Of a stretch of DNA of 64,000 nucleotides, positions 36,243 through 44,657 are shown one piece after another; the stretch's first letter is position 1, and each line of letters opens with the position of its first letter. The position numbers and the translations under genes are program-made. Origin of the DNA: Lactobacillus sp. CBA3605 (GTDB lineage Bacteria; Bacillota; Bacilli; Lactobacillales; Lactobacillaceae); contig NZ_CP027190.1 in the NCBI RefSeq assembly GCF_002970915.1, positions 372,001-436,000 of the forward strand, written 5' to 3'. The notes under the pieces were generated by a model. The model made no database searches, was not told where the DNA came from, and worked only from the letters and a program-made list of their open reading frames with translations.

Positions 36243-36307
36243 TATTTGGAAGCGTGAATTGTGAATAGCAATTCCTACCATAGAATAGTTTTTGGAGGTA
36301 ATTTGGG

Positions 36308-36868
36308 TTGATTAAAATGAAAGATATCATTCGTGAAGGTAATGATACGCTACGGGTAGAGGCCCAACCGGTCAAATTTCCACTAAGTGCAACTGACCAG
36401 CAGTTGGCCACTGACATGATGGCTTACTTAGAAAATAGCCAAGATCCAGAATTGGCTAAAAAATATGGCTTACGCGCCGGCGTTGGGTTAGCTGCACCCC
36501 AAGTCGATGTTTCTGAACAAATGGCCGCAGTCCTAGTTCCTGGGGAAAATGATGGTGATGAACCGGTCTTTAAAGACGTTATCATTAATCCCGTGATTAT
36601 TAGCCACTCCGTTCAACCAGGGGCTTTAACAGAGGGCGAAGGCTGCCTTTCCGTTGATCGTGATATCTCTGGTTACGTTGTCCGACATGATCGCATCACC
36701 CTCCGGTACTATAATATGGCCGGCGAACAAAAAAAGCTGCGGTTAAAGAATTATCCGGCGATTGTTTGTCAACATGAAATCGACCATTTACATGGTATTT
36801 TATTTTACGATCACATTGATACTAAGAATCCCTTTGGTGCCGATGACGACCTCGTCTTAATTTCATAA
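36308..36868 (+). CDS. def: Peptide deformylase
   Basis: Def removes the formyl group from nascent proteins. The 186-residue metalloenzyme has the three family motifs GVGLAAPQ, EGCLS (metal cysteine) and QHEIDHLHG (two metal histidines and catalytic glutamate). The insert between motifs fits type II deformylases of Gram-positives. GGAGG is 9 bases before a TTG at 36308 and 18 before the next ATG, so the TTG start is preferred. It is divergent from pdhA. Confidence 0.96.
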   Translation: MIKMKDIIREGNDTLRVEAQPVKFPLSATDQQLATDMMAYLENSQDPELAKKYGLRAGVGLAAPQVDVSEQMAAVLVPGENDGDEPVFKDVIINPVIISHSVQPGALTEGEGCLSVDRDISGYVVRHDRITLRYYNMAGEQKKLRLKNYPAIVCQHEIDHLHGILFYDHIDTKNPFGADDDLVLIS

Positions 36869-36875
36869 AAAATAA

Positions 36876-36926
36876 TGCAAAAAATGCTCAGGACTGCGAT
36901 TCAATCGCACCTGAGCATTTTTTGCA
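36876..36926. terminator. Bidirectional terminator after def
   Basis: A perfect 17-bp stem (outer TGCAAAAAATGCTCAGG) encloses a second 6-bp stem (TGCGAT / ATCGCA). A- and T-runs allow it to act on def and on the converging membrane protein gene. Confidence 0.9.
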
Positions 36927-36927
36927 C

Positions 36928-37470
36928 TCACAAGTCATCAGTTTTATCAATTTTAGATTGTGATGCAGTTTCGGTCGTCACGGCCTCATGATTTAATCGC
37001 CGTAAATCCTCTAAATATTCTAAAGTCGCTTCGTTCATTAAATAAGCAATATCAATGTGCAATTGACCAGCCCGTAACCAAGTATCAGTCACCCGCAAAG
37101 CGGGTTCACCGGCCTGAAAAGTAGCAAGCTGTTCATCACGAGCATAAGCCTGTAGATGATTATTTAAGATTCGTCGAATTTCCGGCAGATCAGCTCGAAC
37201 CATTCCCGGTGCAGTTAAAACATATTCAAAGGCCATCACACCACGCCCCCAAACATCGGCAACCGGTGCCGAATGGACTGCCCCACTAACGGTTTGTGCC
37301 GCCGTGACACTATTTAGCTGTTGCAAGACCGTCGTCATCGCTGCATCCGCCGTTCGTTGACCTTGCAAACGAATTTTAAAAGCAGCACGTTTTAAAACCC
37401 GCCGTCGTAACACTTCATAGATTACGATAGCTAAAATTACGCCAATTAAGAGTGTTAGCCATTTGCCCAT
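36928..37470 (-). CDS. Membrane-anchored protein of unknown function
   Basis: The 180-residue protein has one N-terminal membrane segment (LTLLIGVILAIVIYEVL, about 4-20) followed by a basic stretch (RRRVLKRAAFKIRLQGQR) and a soluble cytoplasmic domain with GVMAFEYVLTAPGMVRADLPEIRRILNNHLQAYA. The C-terminus is charged. I do not recognise the family. ATG 37470 is 8 bases after TGAGG. It lies between def and rpoY-rnjA and forms its own unit on the minus strand. Confidence 0.72.
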   Translation of the reverse strand: MGKWLTLLIGVILAIVIYEVLRRRVLKRAAFKIRLQGQRTADAAMTTVLQQLNSVTAAQTVSGAVHSAPVADVWGRGVMAFEYVLTAPGMVRADLPEIRRILNNHLQAYARDEQLATFQAGEPALRVTDTWLRAGQLHIDIAYLMNEATLEYLEDLRRLNHEAVTTETASQSKIDKTDDL

Positions 37471-37626
37471 CACTGTTTCCTCACAATTCAATTGTTTATT
37501 TATTCACAATTTCAATAATAAACCCTTTTTTTAATTATTATTAGCATAGCATGTTTGCAAAAAAAAAAGACATTCCCAGCATCGTTTTTGAGGAAAATTA
37601 ACATTGTATACACCTCTCCAAAATTA

Positions 37627-37635
37627 TGCTAAAAT
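37627..37635 (+). promoter_or_regulatory. Extended -10 promoter of rpoY-rnjA
   Basis: TGCTAAAAT is an extended -10 element about 110 bases before rpoY. A clear -35 at normal spacing is not visible. Confidence 0.55.
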
Positions 37636-37646
37636 GTAAGTTAATT

Positions 37647-37719
37647 GTTGTGTTTACACAACCTAGTGTGCGGATCAAACTTTTATTTTTGCTGCTATTT
37701 AGAATCTTCAATTCTAAAT
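37647..37719 (+). promoter_or_regulatory. Two hairpins in the rpoY-rnjA leader
   Basis: GTTGTG/CACAAC (37647-37662, loop TTTA) lies at the 5' end of the transcript, and ATTTAGAAT/ATTCTAAAT (37697-37719, 9 bp) lies about 14 bases before the ribosome binding site. They may set stability or translation of the rnjA mRNA. Confidence 0.5.
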
Positions 37720-37746
37720 AAATATTTTTTATAAGGAGTTTTGTTA

Positions 37747-37965
37747 ATGATTTACAAAATTTATTACCAAGAAAACCAAAAACGGAATCCTCAACGCGAA
37801 ACCACGCAATCACTTTATCTGGAAGCGGATACTGAAGTTGCAGCTCGTGTTTTGGTCGAAGACAACACAACGTACAATATTGAGTTTATCGAACCGTTAG
37901 AAGGTAACTTCTTGGATTATGAACAAGAAAATCCAGAGTATCAACTAACGGAGTTTAATAAATGA
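37747..37965 (+). CDS. rpoY: RNA polymerase epsilon subunit RpoY
   Basis: RpoY is the small extra subunit of Firmicute RNA polymerase. The 72-residue protein fits the family (DUF1447): [23 protein letters not shown], then [24 protein letters not shown] 37747 is 8 bases after AAGGAG, better than a TTG at 37741 that is too close. The last codons overlap the rnjA start (ATGA), so the two are translationally coupled, as is conserved in Bacilli. Confidence 0.93.
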   Translation: MIYKIYYQENQKRNPQRETTQSLYLEADTEVAARVLVEDNTTYNIEFIEPLEGNFLDYEQENPEYQLTEFNK

Positions 37966-39638
37966 AACGCTTAAACGTCAAAAATAACGAAACTGCCGTC
38001 TTTGCAATCGGTGGTTTGGGTGAAATTGGGAAAAACACTTATGGTGTCCAATTTCAAGATGAGATTATTCTAATCGATGCCGGCATCAAATTCCCTGAAG
38101 ACGAATTACTGGGAATTGATTACGTCATTCCAGATTATTCTTATCTAGTTGCAAACCAGCAAAAAATAAAAGCATTGGTGATTACGCACGGACACGAAGA
38201 TCACATTGGTGGGATTCCATTCCTACTTCAACAGATTAACGTGCCAGTTTACGCTGGGCCCCTCGCCTTAGCCTTAATCAAGGGTAAGTTAGAGGAACAC
38301 GGCTTATTAAAAACCACGGAACTCCATGAAATCAATGAAGACACTGTCTTAAAATTTCGTAAAACCCGAGTTTCGTTCTTTAGAACGACCCACTCGATTC
38401 CAGATACTTTAGGGATTGCAGTTCAAACACCACCTGGTACCATTGTTGAAACTGGGGACTACAAGTTTGACCTGACACCAATTACGAACCAGCCGCCGAA
38501 CTTGCAACGGATGGCACACTTAGGTGAACGAGGTGTTTTGGCATTACTATCTGATAGTACCAATGCTGAACGACCAATTTTCACTAAGTCCGAACGATGG
38601 GTCGCACAGTCGATTCGTAAAATCTTCGATCAAATCGAAGGTCGGATTATCTTTGCCACCTTCGCCTCGAATATTTCTCGAATTCAAGAAGCCGCCCAAG
38701 TTGCGCTCGAACATCATCGAAAAATCGCCGTCTTCGGTCGTAGTATGGAAGCCGCCATTGTTAATGGTCGTGAACTGGGCTACCTCGATATTCCAGATGA
38801 TGCGATGGTCGATGCCAATGACATTAAGTCCCTACCGGCTAACAAAGTAATGATTTTATGTACCGGCTCACAAGGTGAACCAATGGCGGCCCTATCACGC
38901 ATTGCTAATGGGACCCACCGTCAGATTTCAGTTCAACCTGGTGACACGGTCATCTTCTCGAGTTCGCCAATTCCTGGTAACACCTTAAGTGTGAACCATG
39001 TTATCAACGAACTTGAAGAAGCTGGCGCCCATGTTATCCATGGGAAAGTCAACAACATTCATACTTCCGGCCATGGTGGTCAGGAAGAACAAAAATTAAT
39101 GTTGCGCCTCATGAAACCAAAATTCTTTATGCCGATTCATGGTGAATACCGGATGCTTAAGATTCACACTGAATTAGCAGAACAATGTGGGGTACCATTA
39201 GACCACAGTTTCATCCTAGAAAATGGGGATGTTTTAGCGCTCACTAAAGATTCTGCACGTGTTGCTGGCCACTTTGGTGCTGGTGATGTTTACGTGGATG
39301 GTTCTGGAATTGGCGATATCGGTAACGTTGTGTTGCGCGATCGTCAAGTGCTTTCTGAAGAAGGTCTAGTGGTCGTAGTTGCCACAATTGATTTGAACAA
39401 GAAAGAGATTCAAGCCGGACCAGACATCTTATCTCGTGGTTTTGTTTATATGCGTGAATCTGGTGACTTGATTAATGAAGCCAGACGGCATGTTTTCCGA
39501 ACCATTCGTCGTAAGATGAAGAGTGATAAAGTCAGTGAAGCGACTATCCGAAATGCCATCATTGATGACCTCCAAAGCTTCTTATTTGAGAAAACAGAAC
39601 GTCACCCAATGATTTTACCAATGTTAATTATGAATTAG
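37962..39638 (+). CDS. rnjA: Ribonuclease J1
   Basis: RNase J1 is the main 5'-3' exonuclease for mRNA turnover and 16S rRNA 5' end maturation. The 558-residue enzyme begins with [18 protein letters not shown] and keeps the full metal motif HGHEDHIGG, plus [27 protein letters not shown] and the beta-CASP motifs [10 protein letters not shown] and [10 protein letters not shown]. It is translationally coupled to rpoY and followed by a terminator. Its partner J2 is at 11200-12915. Confidence 0.97.
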   Translation: MKRLNVKNNETAVFAIGGLGEIGKNTYGVQFQDEIILIDAGIKFPEDELLGIDYVIPDYSYLVANQQKIKALVITHGHEDHIGGIPFLLQQINVPVYAGPLALALIKGKLEEHGLLKTTELHEINEDTVLKFRKTRVSFFRTTHSIPDTLGIAVQTPPGTIVETGDYKFDLTPITNQPPNLQRMAHLGERGVLALLSDSTNAERPIFTKSERWVAQSIRKIFDQIEGRIIFATFASNISRIQEAAQVALEHHRKIAVFGRSMEAAIVNGRELGYLDIPDDAMVDANDIKSLPANKVMILCTGSQGEPMAALSRIANGTHRQISVQPGDTVIFSSSPIPGNTLSVNHVINELEEAGAHVIHGKVNNIHTSGHGGQEEQKLMLRLMKPKFFMPIHGEYRMLKIHTELAEQCGVPLDHSFILENGDVLALTKDSARVAGHFGAGDVYVDGSGIGDIGNVVLRDRQVLSEEGLVVVVATIDLNKKEIQAGPDILSRGFVYMRESGDLINEARRHVFRTIRRKMKSDKVSEATIRNAIIDDLQSFLFEKTERHPMILPMLIMN

Positions 39639-39644
39639 CACCTT

Positions 39645-39671
39645 GCCGGAACGAACCTGTTCCGGCTTTTT
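39645..39671 (+). terminator. Terminator of rpoY-rnjA
   Basis: GCCGGAAC and GTTCCGGC arms are followed by TTTTT, a few bases after the rnjA stop. Confidence 0.85.
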
Positions 39672-39720
39672 GTGGTGTAAGGGTCAGTTTTAACTGATTC
39701 GATCTTTGTGAGGTGTAAAT

Positions 39721-40680
39721 TTGATTGCTGAATACAACATTATTATTAACGAACTAGCTGGCTCTGGTCATGGTAAAACCGTTTGGGAAACTGTTAAACC
39801 AATCTTGGAACAACGTCAAATCCGTTTCGAGTATCACGTGTCCGAATATGCAGGACACACCACCTTGCTAGCCGCCCAATTTGCGAAAGATTTGCACCGG
39901 CAGCCAAATATCACCCCCATCCTGCTAGTGATTGGCGGTGATGGTTCCTTAAACGAAGCACTGAATGGCCTCATGCAGGTCCCATTAGCAGAACCCATCC
40001 CAATCGCATACCTCCCCGGTGGCTCTGGTAATGACTTTGCTCGCGGGCTCGGTATGGCAACTGATCCAGAAATTGCGCTCGCTCAAATTCTAAATAATTT
40101 ACGTCCCCGACCGTTAAACATCGGTGTCTATCATGAAACGCTAAAAAATGACCACCGTTACTTTGTCAATAATGTTGGCCTAGGCTTTGATGCTCAAATC
40201 GTTGACGATACCAATCGGAGTAAACAAAAAGGCCGCTTAGGACGTTGGTCCTACTTGAGTAACGCCCTCAAAGCATACTCCCAACAGATCGGCTATCCAT
40301 TAACTGTTCATGTTGGCCGGCAACGGGATACTTACCGGCATGCCTTTTTATGCACGGTTTCTAATCACCCGTACTTTGGTGGTGGCGTTAAGATTCTGCC
40401 CCAAGCGAATATCCACGATGAACAACTAGAGTTAATCGTCGTGGAAGAACCGCATTGGTGGATTATCCTGTGGCTGTTTACCCTCTTATTAATGGGTGGT
40501 CGGCATCTGAACTCACGCTTTGTCCATCATTATCGTAGTGCAAAGTTACATTTGTTAGTTAATTCCGTTGAAATTGGTCAAATGGATGGTCAGATTATCG
40601 GTAATCGAAATTACGATTTATATCTATCAACTCAATCTTATCCTTTTTGGATTGATACTAGTATTCATGATCATTATTAA
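39721..40680 (+). CDS. Diacylglycerol kinase family lipid kinase (YegS/DgkB-like)
   Basis: The 319-residue cytoplasmic kinase phosphorylates a lipid alcohol, such as diacylglycerol left over from lipoteichoic acid synthesis. Motifs are NELAGSGHG, the ATP loop VIGGDGSLNEALNGL and LPGGSGNDFARGLG. The C-terminal beta sandwich (YFGGGVKILPQANIHDEQLELIVVE) is complete. A TTG start at 39721 has GAGGT 6 bases upstream. It lies alone between two terminators. The exact substrate is not fixed by sequence. Confidence 0.88.
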   Translation: MIAEYNIIINELAGSGHGKTVWETVKPILEQRQIRFEYHVSEYAGHTTLLAAQFAKDLHRQPNITPILLVIGGDGSLNEALNGLMQVPLAEPIPIAYLPGGSGNDFARGLGMATDPEIALAQILNNLRPRPLNIGVYHETLKNDHRYFVNNVGLGFDAQIVDDTNRSKQKGRLGRWSYLSNALKAYSQQIGYPLTVHVGRQRDTYRHAFLCTVSNHPYFGGGVKILPQANIHDEQLELIVVEEPHWWIILWLFTLLLMGGRHLNSRFVHHYRSAKLHLLVNSVEIGQMDGQIIGNRNYDLYLSTQSYPFWIDTSIHDHY

Positions 40681-40727
40681 AAAAGTCGGACTTACGAAAA
40701 GATGTGTTTTCGTAAGTCCGACTTTTT
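40680..40727. terminator. Bidirectional terminator after lipid kinase
   Basis: A perfect 21-bp inverted repeat with loop GATGTG is flanked by A5 and T5, serving the kinase gene and the converging small gene. Confidence 0.92.
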
Positions 40728-40729
40728 AA

Positions 40730-40933
40730 TTAATCTTCAGAAGCGTTAATTGCTTCCAGAAGCATATTAAGCTGTTCACATTTTTTTGAAAGATGACTAA
40801 CCCGCTCATTCAAATGTGGGTAAATCGTGACCACTCGTGAACGATCACGTTGCCGATCAGCTAATCCTTTCAAATGATCCAATTCTGTATTAGCTTCTTG
40901 GTATTCTTCCAGAATTTCAAATCTGTTACTCAC
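40730..40933 (-). CDS. Small coiled-coil protein of unknown function
   Basis: The 67-residue product is highly charged and helical, with heptad-like spacing (ILEEYQEANTELDHLKGLADRQRDRSR, then NERVSHLSKKCEQLNMLLEAI). No signal peptide or membrane segment. I take the GTG at 40933, 8 bases after AAGGGAG, rather than the GTG three codons earlier that abuts that site. It forms a unit with the shared terminator at 40680-40727. I do not recognise the family. Confidence 0.68.
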   Translation of the reverse strand: MSNRFEILEEYQEANTELDHLKGLADRQRDRSRVVTIYPHLNERVSHLSKKCEQLNMLLEAINASED

Positions 40934-41045
40934 CTTAAACACTCCCTTAAAACCAGCATTCTTAATTTTTTAATTTAAAAACAGCAGATTTAATATACCA
41001 CAACGCCACCAAATAATAAATCAAAATTTTTAAAAAACAACTAAC

Positions 41046-41094
41046 GCAAAAACAGCCAAGCTAGCCCACTGATCGTAGGAAGCTGGCTGTTAGT
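41046..41094 (-). terminator. Terminator of the P60 hydrolase gene
   Basis: On the minus strand AACAGCCAGCTTCC pairs with GCTAGCTTGGCTGTT and is followed by TTTG, 15 bases after the stop. Confidence 0.7.
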
Positions 41095-41109
41095 TTTATC
41101 GTTAATTTA

Positions 41110-42630
41110 TTAGTTCACTGTACCGGCAAAACTTGGTGCAAAATAGGTGCTAATTGTTTGAACTTGCACATTTTCACCTTCGGTTGGTGCGGCGACGTAT
41201 TGGTTGTTACCAATATAAATCGCGTCATGCCAAGTCGAACCCCGGCTACCCCAGAATAAAATATCACCTGGTTTAGCATCTGCAACTGAATGCGTTGTAA
41301 CATAGCCTTCTTGTGAGACAGTGTTATGTGGCAAACTAATCCCTGCAGCATGCTGGAAGACGTAAGAAACTAAGCCAGAACAATCCATCCCGGACAAGCT
41401 TGCGCCACCCCAAACATAAGGAATATTGGCATCAGCTAACTTCAAAGCTAGGCTAGTCACTGAACCAGTCGTCAAATCAGACGTGCTGGTTGTGGCAGTA
41501 CTACTATTGCTAGTCGTCGCTGCTTGTGAGCTTGAACTTGCTTGTGACGCAGTTGATGTTGCTGAACTACTGCTTTGAGTCGTTGTTGTAGCTGCTGCAG
41601 TGGAACTGCTTTGACTAGCAGCAGAGCTACTTTGCGTTGCAACTGAACTGCTAGCACTTGCAGTACTGGTACTTTGACTCGCTGAACTACTACTCTGACT
41701 CGCCGTAGTTGTGCTGCTTTGGCTAACTGTACTACTACTTTGGCTAGCAGCGGAACTACTTTGTGTCGCCGATGAACTACTTTGACTCACTGTACTACTA
41801 CTTTGAGTAGCGGCAGAGCTACTGCTTTGACTAGCGGTCGTACTACTACTGCTAGTCGCCACAGTATTCAAGACAACTGATTCAGCAACGGCGGACGTTG
41901 AACTTGAAGACGTTGCTGCTGATGAACTAACTTGACTGCTGCTAGTTTCAGAGCTAGCACTGGTAGCATCGGTTGTTGATGAACTGAGACTGGCACTTAC
42001 AGAACCCTGAACTTCTGTATCGCTTGTAGCGCTACTACTGGTTGATGCAGCTGAACTAGCACTAACCTGACTTGTTGAGCTAGCGCTAGTCGCTGCAGTA
42101 CTACTACTATTATTGTCAGTCGTAGTCTTCGTTGCTGATGAAGACGCTGCAACTGACGTCTTATTCGCCGTCGTTGCGTTGGCACTGGTCTTAGCCACTG
42201 AGCGCGTTGCTTGCTGTGTGCTTGTCCCAGAAACCTTCAATGTTTGACCAACGACAATAAGATTGCTAGACAATCCATTTAGCTTTTGTAACTTTTGAAC
42301 TGTCGTTTGATACGCGTCAGCTAAATCCCACAGCGTATCGCCAGCTTTAACGGTATATGTACCTTTTGCTGATGATGTCTGACTTGATTTACCACTAACT
42401 TGTAATTTTTGACCGACATAAATTAAACTTGTGTTTCCGTTAAGTGCTTGTTGATTTAACTTTTCAATACTCTTAACCGACACCCCATGTTGCTGAGCGA
42501 GGCCCCAGACCGTATCGTTTTGCTTAACGGTGACTGAAGCCGCATTGGCAGCTTGTCCTGTGGCAAGCAATAACCCAACGGCACCAACCGTACTGGCTAG
42601 AACCTTGCCCGTTGTATGTGCTTGTGACAT
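41110..42630 (-). CDS. Secreted LysM and NlpC/P60 peptidoglycan hydrolase with Ser-rich linker
   Basis: The 506-residue protein has a signal peptide (about 1-30, ending ANAAS), two LysM peptidoglycan-binding domains (VKQNDTVWGLAQQHGVSVKSI, about 34-80, and TYTVKAGDTLWDLADAYQTT, about 92-137), a Ser/Thr/Ala/Gln linker of about 250 residues, and a C-terminal NlpC/P60 endopeptidase domain with catalytic cysteine in GMDCSGLVSYVF and histidine in STWHDAIYIG. It probably cuts stem peptides at the septum. Ser-rich linkers of this kind are O-glycosylated in L. plantarum hydrolases. ATG 42630 follows AAAGGAG by 8 bases. Confidence 0.93.
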   Translation of the reverse strand: MSQAHTTGKVLASTVGAVGLLLATGQAANAASVTVKQNDTVWGLAQQHGVSVKSIEKLNQQALNGNTSLIYVGQKLQVSGKSSQTSSAKGTYTVKAGDTLWDLADAYQTTVQKLQKLNGLSSNLIVVGQTLKVSGTSTQQATRSVAKTSANATTANKTSVAASSSATKTTTDNNSSSTAATSASSTSQVSASSAASTSSSATSDTEVQGSVSASLSSSTTDATSASSETSSSQVSSSAATSSSSTSAVAESVVLNTVATSSSSTTASQSSSSAATQSSSTVSQSSSSATQSSSAASQSSSTVSQSSTTTASQSSSSASQSTSTASASSSVATQSSSAASQSSSTAAATTTTQSSSSATSTASQASSSSQAATTSNSSTATTSTSDLTTGSVTSLALKLADANIPYVWGGASLSGMDCSGLVSYVFQHAAGISLPHNTVSQEGYVTTHSVADAKPGDILFWGSRGSTWHDAIYIGNNQYVAAPTEGENVQVQTISTYFAPSFAGTVN

Positions 42631-42739
42631 TAACTTCACTCCTTTGGAAAATTAAAATTTCCTAAATCAGAATTAAAATACCGGTGCGCCGCAATTAGAC
42701 TTTAAGAAAAACTTAACACCTTTTACAAATCATAACTTT

Positions 42740-42748
42740 ATTGTAGCA
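42740..42748 (-). promoter_or_regulatory. Extended -10 promoter of the P60 gene
   Basis: TGCTACAAT on the minus strand is an extended -10 about 110 bases before the start codon; the -35 is weak (GTTTGT at 17 bases). Confidence 0.5.
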
Positions 42749-42962
42749 CATTTTAGAAAAATACAAACTACAATCACTTACTTTTTTATAAAACGATCCG
42801 TTTAATTTCGTCAATTAATTGCTATTGCCAGATTAATACAATTAGCCGGTAAACCAATGTTTGAAACCACTATCATTTTTCTAACAGTTTGATAACCCAA
42901 CGGTTTTAATGGCGACTGAAACCAAATTCAAGCTGGTCAACTTCGAGTCTCAACCGCTCGCA

Positions 42963-42988
42963 CAAAAAAAGACCTTTTAGCAGGCCTT
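42963..42988 (-). terminator. Terminator downstream of the MFS gene
   Basis: On the minus strand AAGGCC and GGTCTT arms are followed by seven T residues, about 155 bases past the MFS stop, leaving a long 3' tail. Confidence 0.65.
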
Positions 42989-43142
42989 ATTCTGACTATT
43001 TACTCATTTAAATCGTTAGTTTTGCTATTTTCCAAGTCCAATATTGTGCTTTAACCATTTCGTTCGATCGGTCGAACATGAATTTCACTAATCAAAACGT
43101 TAGTCCCAGATAAGGCACATTGATGATCTGTGTCAGTCAATT

Positions 43143-44318
43143 CTAATTGCGGTTAGTTCGCTTTTGAGTGACTAGGAAAGCATTATATAACAACAAGGTC
43201 ACGCTGGCTACCACAATCCCAAATAAAATGAATGAGTTCTCAACACCAAACACCGAAAATAACACCGACGTTAACATGGTCTCGAAAAACATTAATCCCG
43301 CAGTCAATGTATTCACACTTGAAATGAGCGACGTGCGTATTTTGTCATTAGCTAAGTCTTGTACAACCGCATTTAATGAAGTATCGACAAATTCAAAACT
43401 AAATTGGATTAAGAGAAACCCCAGTACGATTACCGCAGCCGTATTACTCTTTAAACTAACAAACATCGCAATTGTGACAGACAAAAATAAAAAGATAGCA
43501 CGTCTGTTGCCAATTTTTGCTGAGATTTTTTCAATCGACACTGACGCTACAGCAGAAAAAGCTAGCGCAATCGTCAAAATAATCGCCGTTTGAAAAGCTG
43601 AAAAATGTTTGGCAGAGAATAAAAGTTGCGCAAAGTTAAGCAACACCGAAATCGCACTTTGAAAAACTGAAATTGTCATGACCAAGTATCTGACATGCTT
43701 TTTTTTTAACATTTTAAGCAGTTCAATAGCCAAGTTTTTCAATGACATAGGCAGTTCATCATCGCTAAGCTTCTCTTCATGGGTTTGTTCTTTTAAGAGG
43801 ATTAACAATATTATGGCAACTAGTTGCGTCAGAATACCTGCAATAAAAATAGCATCCCATGAAATAGTTGTTAAGGCCCCACCTATCAAAGAACTTATCG
43901 TGAGTCCAATAATCGTAATTGCTTCAAAGATACCTATCTTATGCTGATAGCTTTGCTCTGGATTGATCTGATAAATCAACGTTTGATCACTACCAGAAAT
44001 AAGCGACAAGCCAATACCATAGGCTAAAAATCCAACGATTAAACTAAAATAGTTAACCGCAAAGAGCATCGTTAATAAATAGATGATGATTAAAACATGG
44101 CCAAAGTTCATCGTCCTTCTAGGCCCAAGTCGGTCTGTTAAAACTCCAGACGGCAATTCAAAAATGAACATGGCTAAGGTTAATAGCGTTTGCAGGAACC
44201 CAATTTGTAAAGTCGTAAATCCCTGATGGTGTAAATAGTTGATCCAAATAGAACGCTCAAAAAACAACGCCCCCCAAAACGCATAAACATATAATCTATT
44301 TCTTTTTACGATTGTCAT
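43143..44318 (-). CDS. MFS transporter
   Basis: The 391-residue protein has 12 predicted membrane segments. After segment 2 it carries the motif-A-like loop GVLTDRLGPRRTMNFG and PSG in FELPSGVLTDR, typical of drug-proton antiporters. The central loop is lysine and glutamate rich (KEQTHEEKLSDDELP). Substrate unknown. Lysine-, isoleucine- and AT-rich composition differs from the housekeeping genes around it, so it may be acquired. ATG 44318 follows GGGAGAT. Its promoter lies at 44562-44590, leaving a leader of about 240 bases that contains a broken reading frame. Confidence 0.85.
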   Translation of the reverse strand: MTIVKRNRLYVYAFWGALFFERSIWINYLHHQGFTTLQIGFLQTLLTLAMFIFELPSGVLTDRLGPRRTMNFGHVLIIIYLLTMLFAVNYFSLIVGFLAYGIGLSLISGSDQTLIYQINPEQSYQHKIGIFEAITIIGLTISSLIGGALTTISWDAIFIAGILTQLVAIILLILLKEQTHEEKLSDDELPMSLKNLAIELLKMLKKKHVRYLVMTISVFQSAISVLLNFAQLLFSAKHFSAFQTAIILTIALAFSAVASVSIEKISAKIGNRRAIFLFLSVTIAMFVSLKSNTAAVIVLGFLLIQFSFEFVDTSLNAVVQDLANDKIRTSLISSVNTLTAGLMFFETMLTSVLFSVFGVENSFILFGIVVASVTLLLYNAFLVTQKRTNRN

Positions 44319-44330
44319 GACTTAATCTCC

Positions 44331-44549
44331 CTAACGTGTATTTACTGGTGTTGCTGTTTTTTCTAATTGCTTTACTTTTTCGCCCAAGATAAAGTTAGCA
44401 GCTGCTATCATGAAAGTGGTATCCCAATTATGACAAAATAAAAAGGCAACAGATCAAGCTAAAGCCCTTGTCATATCGCCCTTTAGAATGCTATTAACCA
44501 CTGATGTGTCATTCACTAAAATTGCTATATTAAACGTTCTTTCAATTTC
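44331..44549 (-). pseudogene. Reading frame broken by an in-frame TGA in the MFS leader
   Basis: A 73-codon open stretch ends at TAG 44331-44333 but is interrupted by TGA at 44454-44456. Its two halves read NIAILVNDTSVVNSILKGDM before and SVAFLFCHNWDTTFMIAAAN after the stop, both with protein-like composition. The second half alone has an ATG at 44411 giving 26 residues. No good ribosome binding site precedes either part. It may be a decayed small gene or chance. I do not recognise a family. Confidence 0.3.
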
Positions 44550-44561
44550 TCAATTAATTTT

Positions 44562-44590
44562 AATATTAACATCAGATTTTAATTTGTCAA
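44562..44590 (-). promoter_or_regulatory. Promoter of the MFS gene
   Basis: TTGACA (44585-44590) and AATATT (44562-44567) on the minus strand are 17 bases apart. The -35 begins right after the rbs operon terminator. No other gene is seen in 44319-44657 apart from the broken frame. Confidence 0.65.
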
Positions 44591-44603
44591 TTGAATACCA
44601 AAT

Positions 44604-44635
44604 AAAAAGAGCATTTGGATGGCCCCAAACGCTCT
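44604..44635 (-). terminator. Terminator of the rbs operon
   Basis: On the minus strand AGAGCGTTTGG pairs with CCAAATGCTCT and runs into T residues, about 20 bases after rbsU. Confidence 0.85.
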
Positions 44636-44657
44636 CAAATCATTTTTAAAACTCATT

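Larger units (their letters stand above)
42631..43142. other. 512-bp intergenic region upstream of the P60 gene
   Basis: It holds the P60 leader and an extended -10 (TGCTACAAT, minus strand, 42740-42748), a terminator for the MFS gene (42963-42988), and next to the MFS stop a short open frame (43051-43149, minus) ending in SEIHVRPIERNG that has no start codon or ribosome binding site. The rest is AT-rich with no gene I can support. Confidence 0.6.

Noticed and set aside
41500-42150. Possible CRISPR-like repeats
   Set aside because: The repeated units are short codon-level repeats of a Ser-rich coding region without spacers of constant length; no CRISPR array was seen anywhere in the window.
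41472-42185. Minus-strand alternate frames rich in Gln/Leu/Arg within the P60 gene
   Set aside because: They are frame-shifted readings of the repetitive Ser-rich linker.
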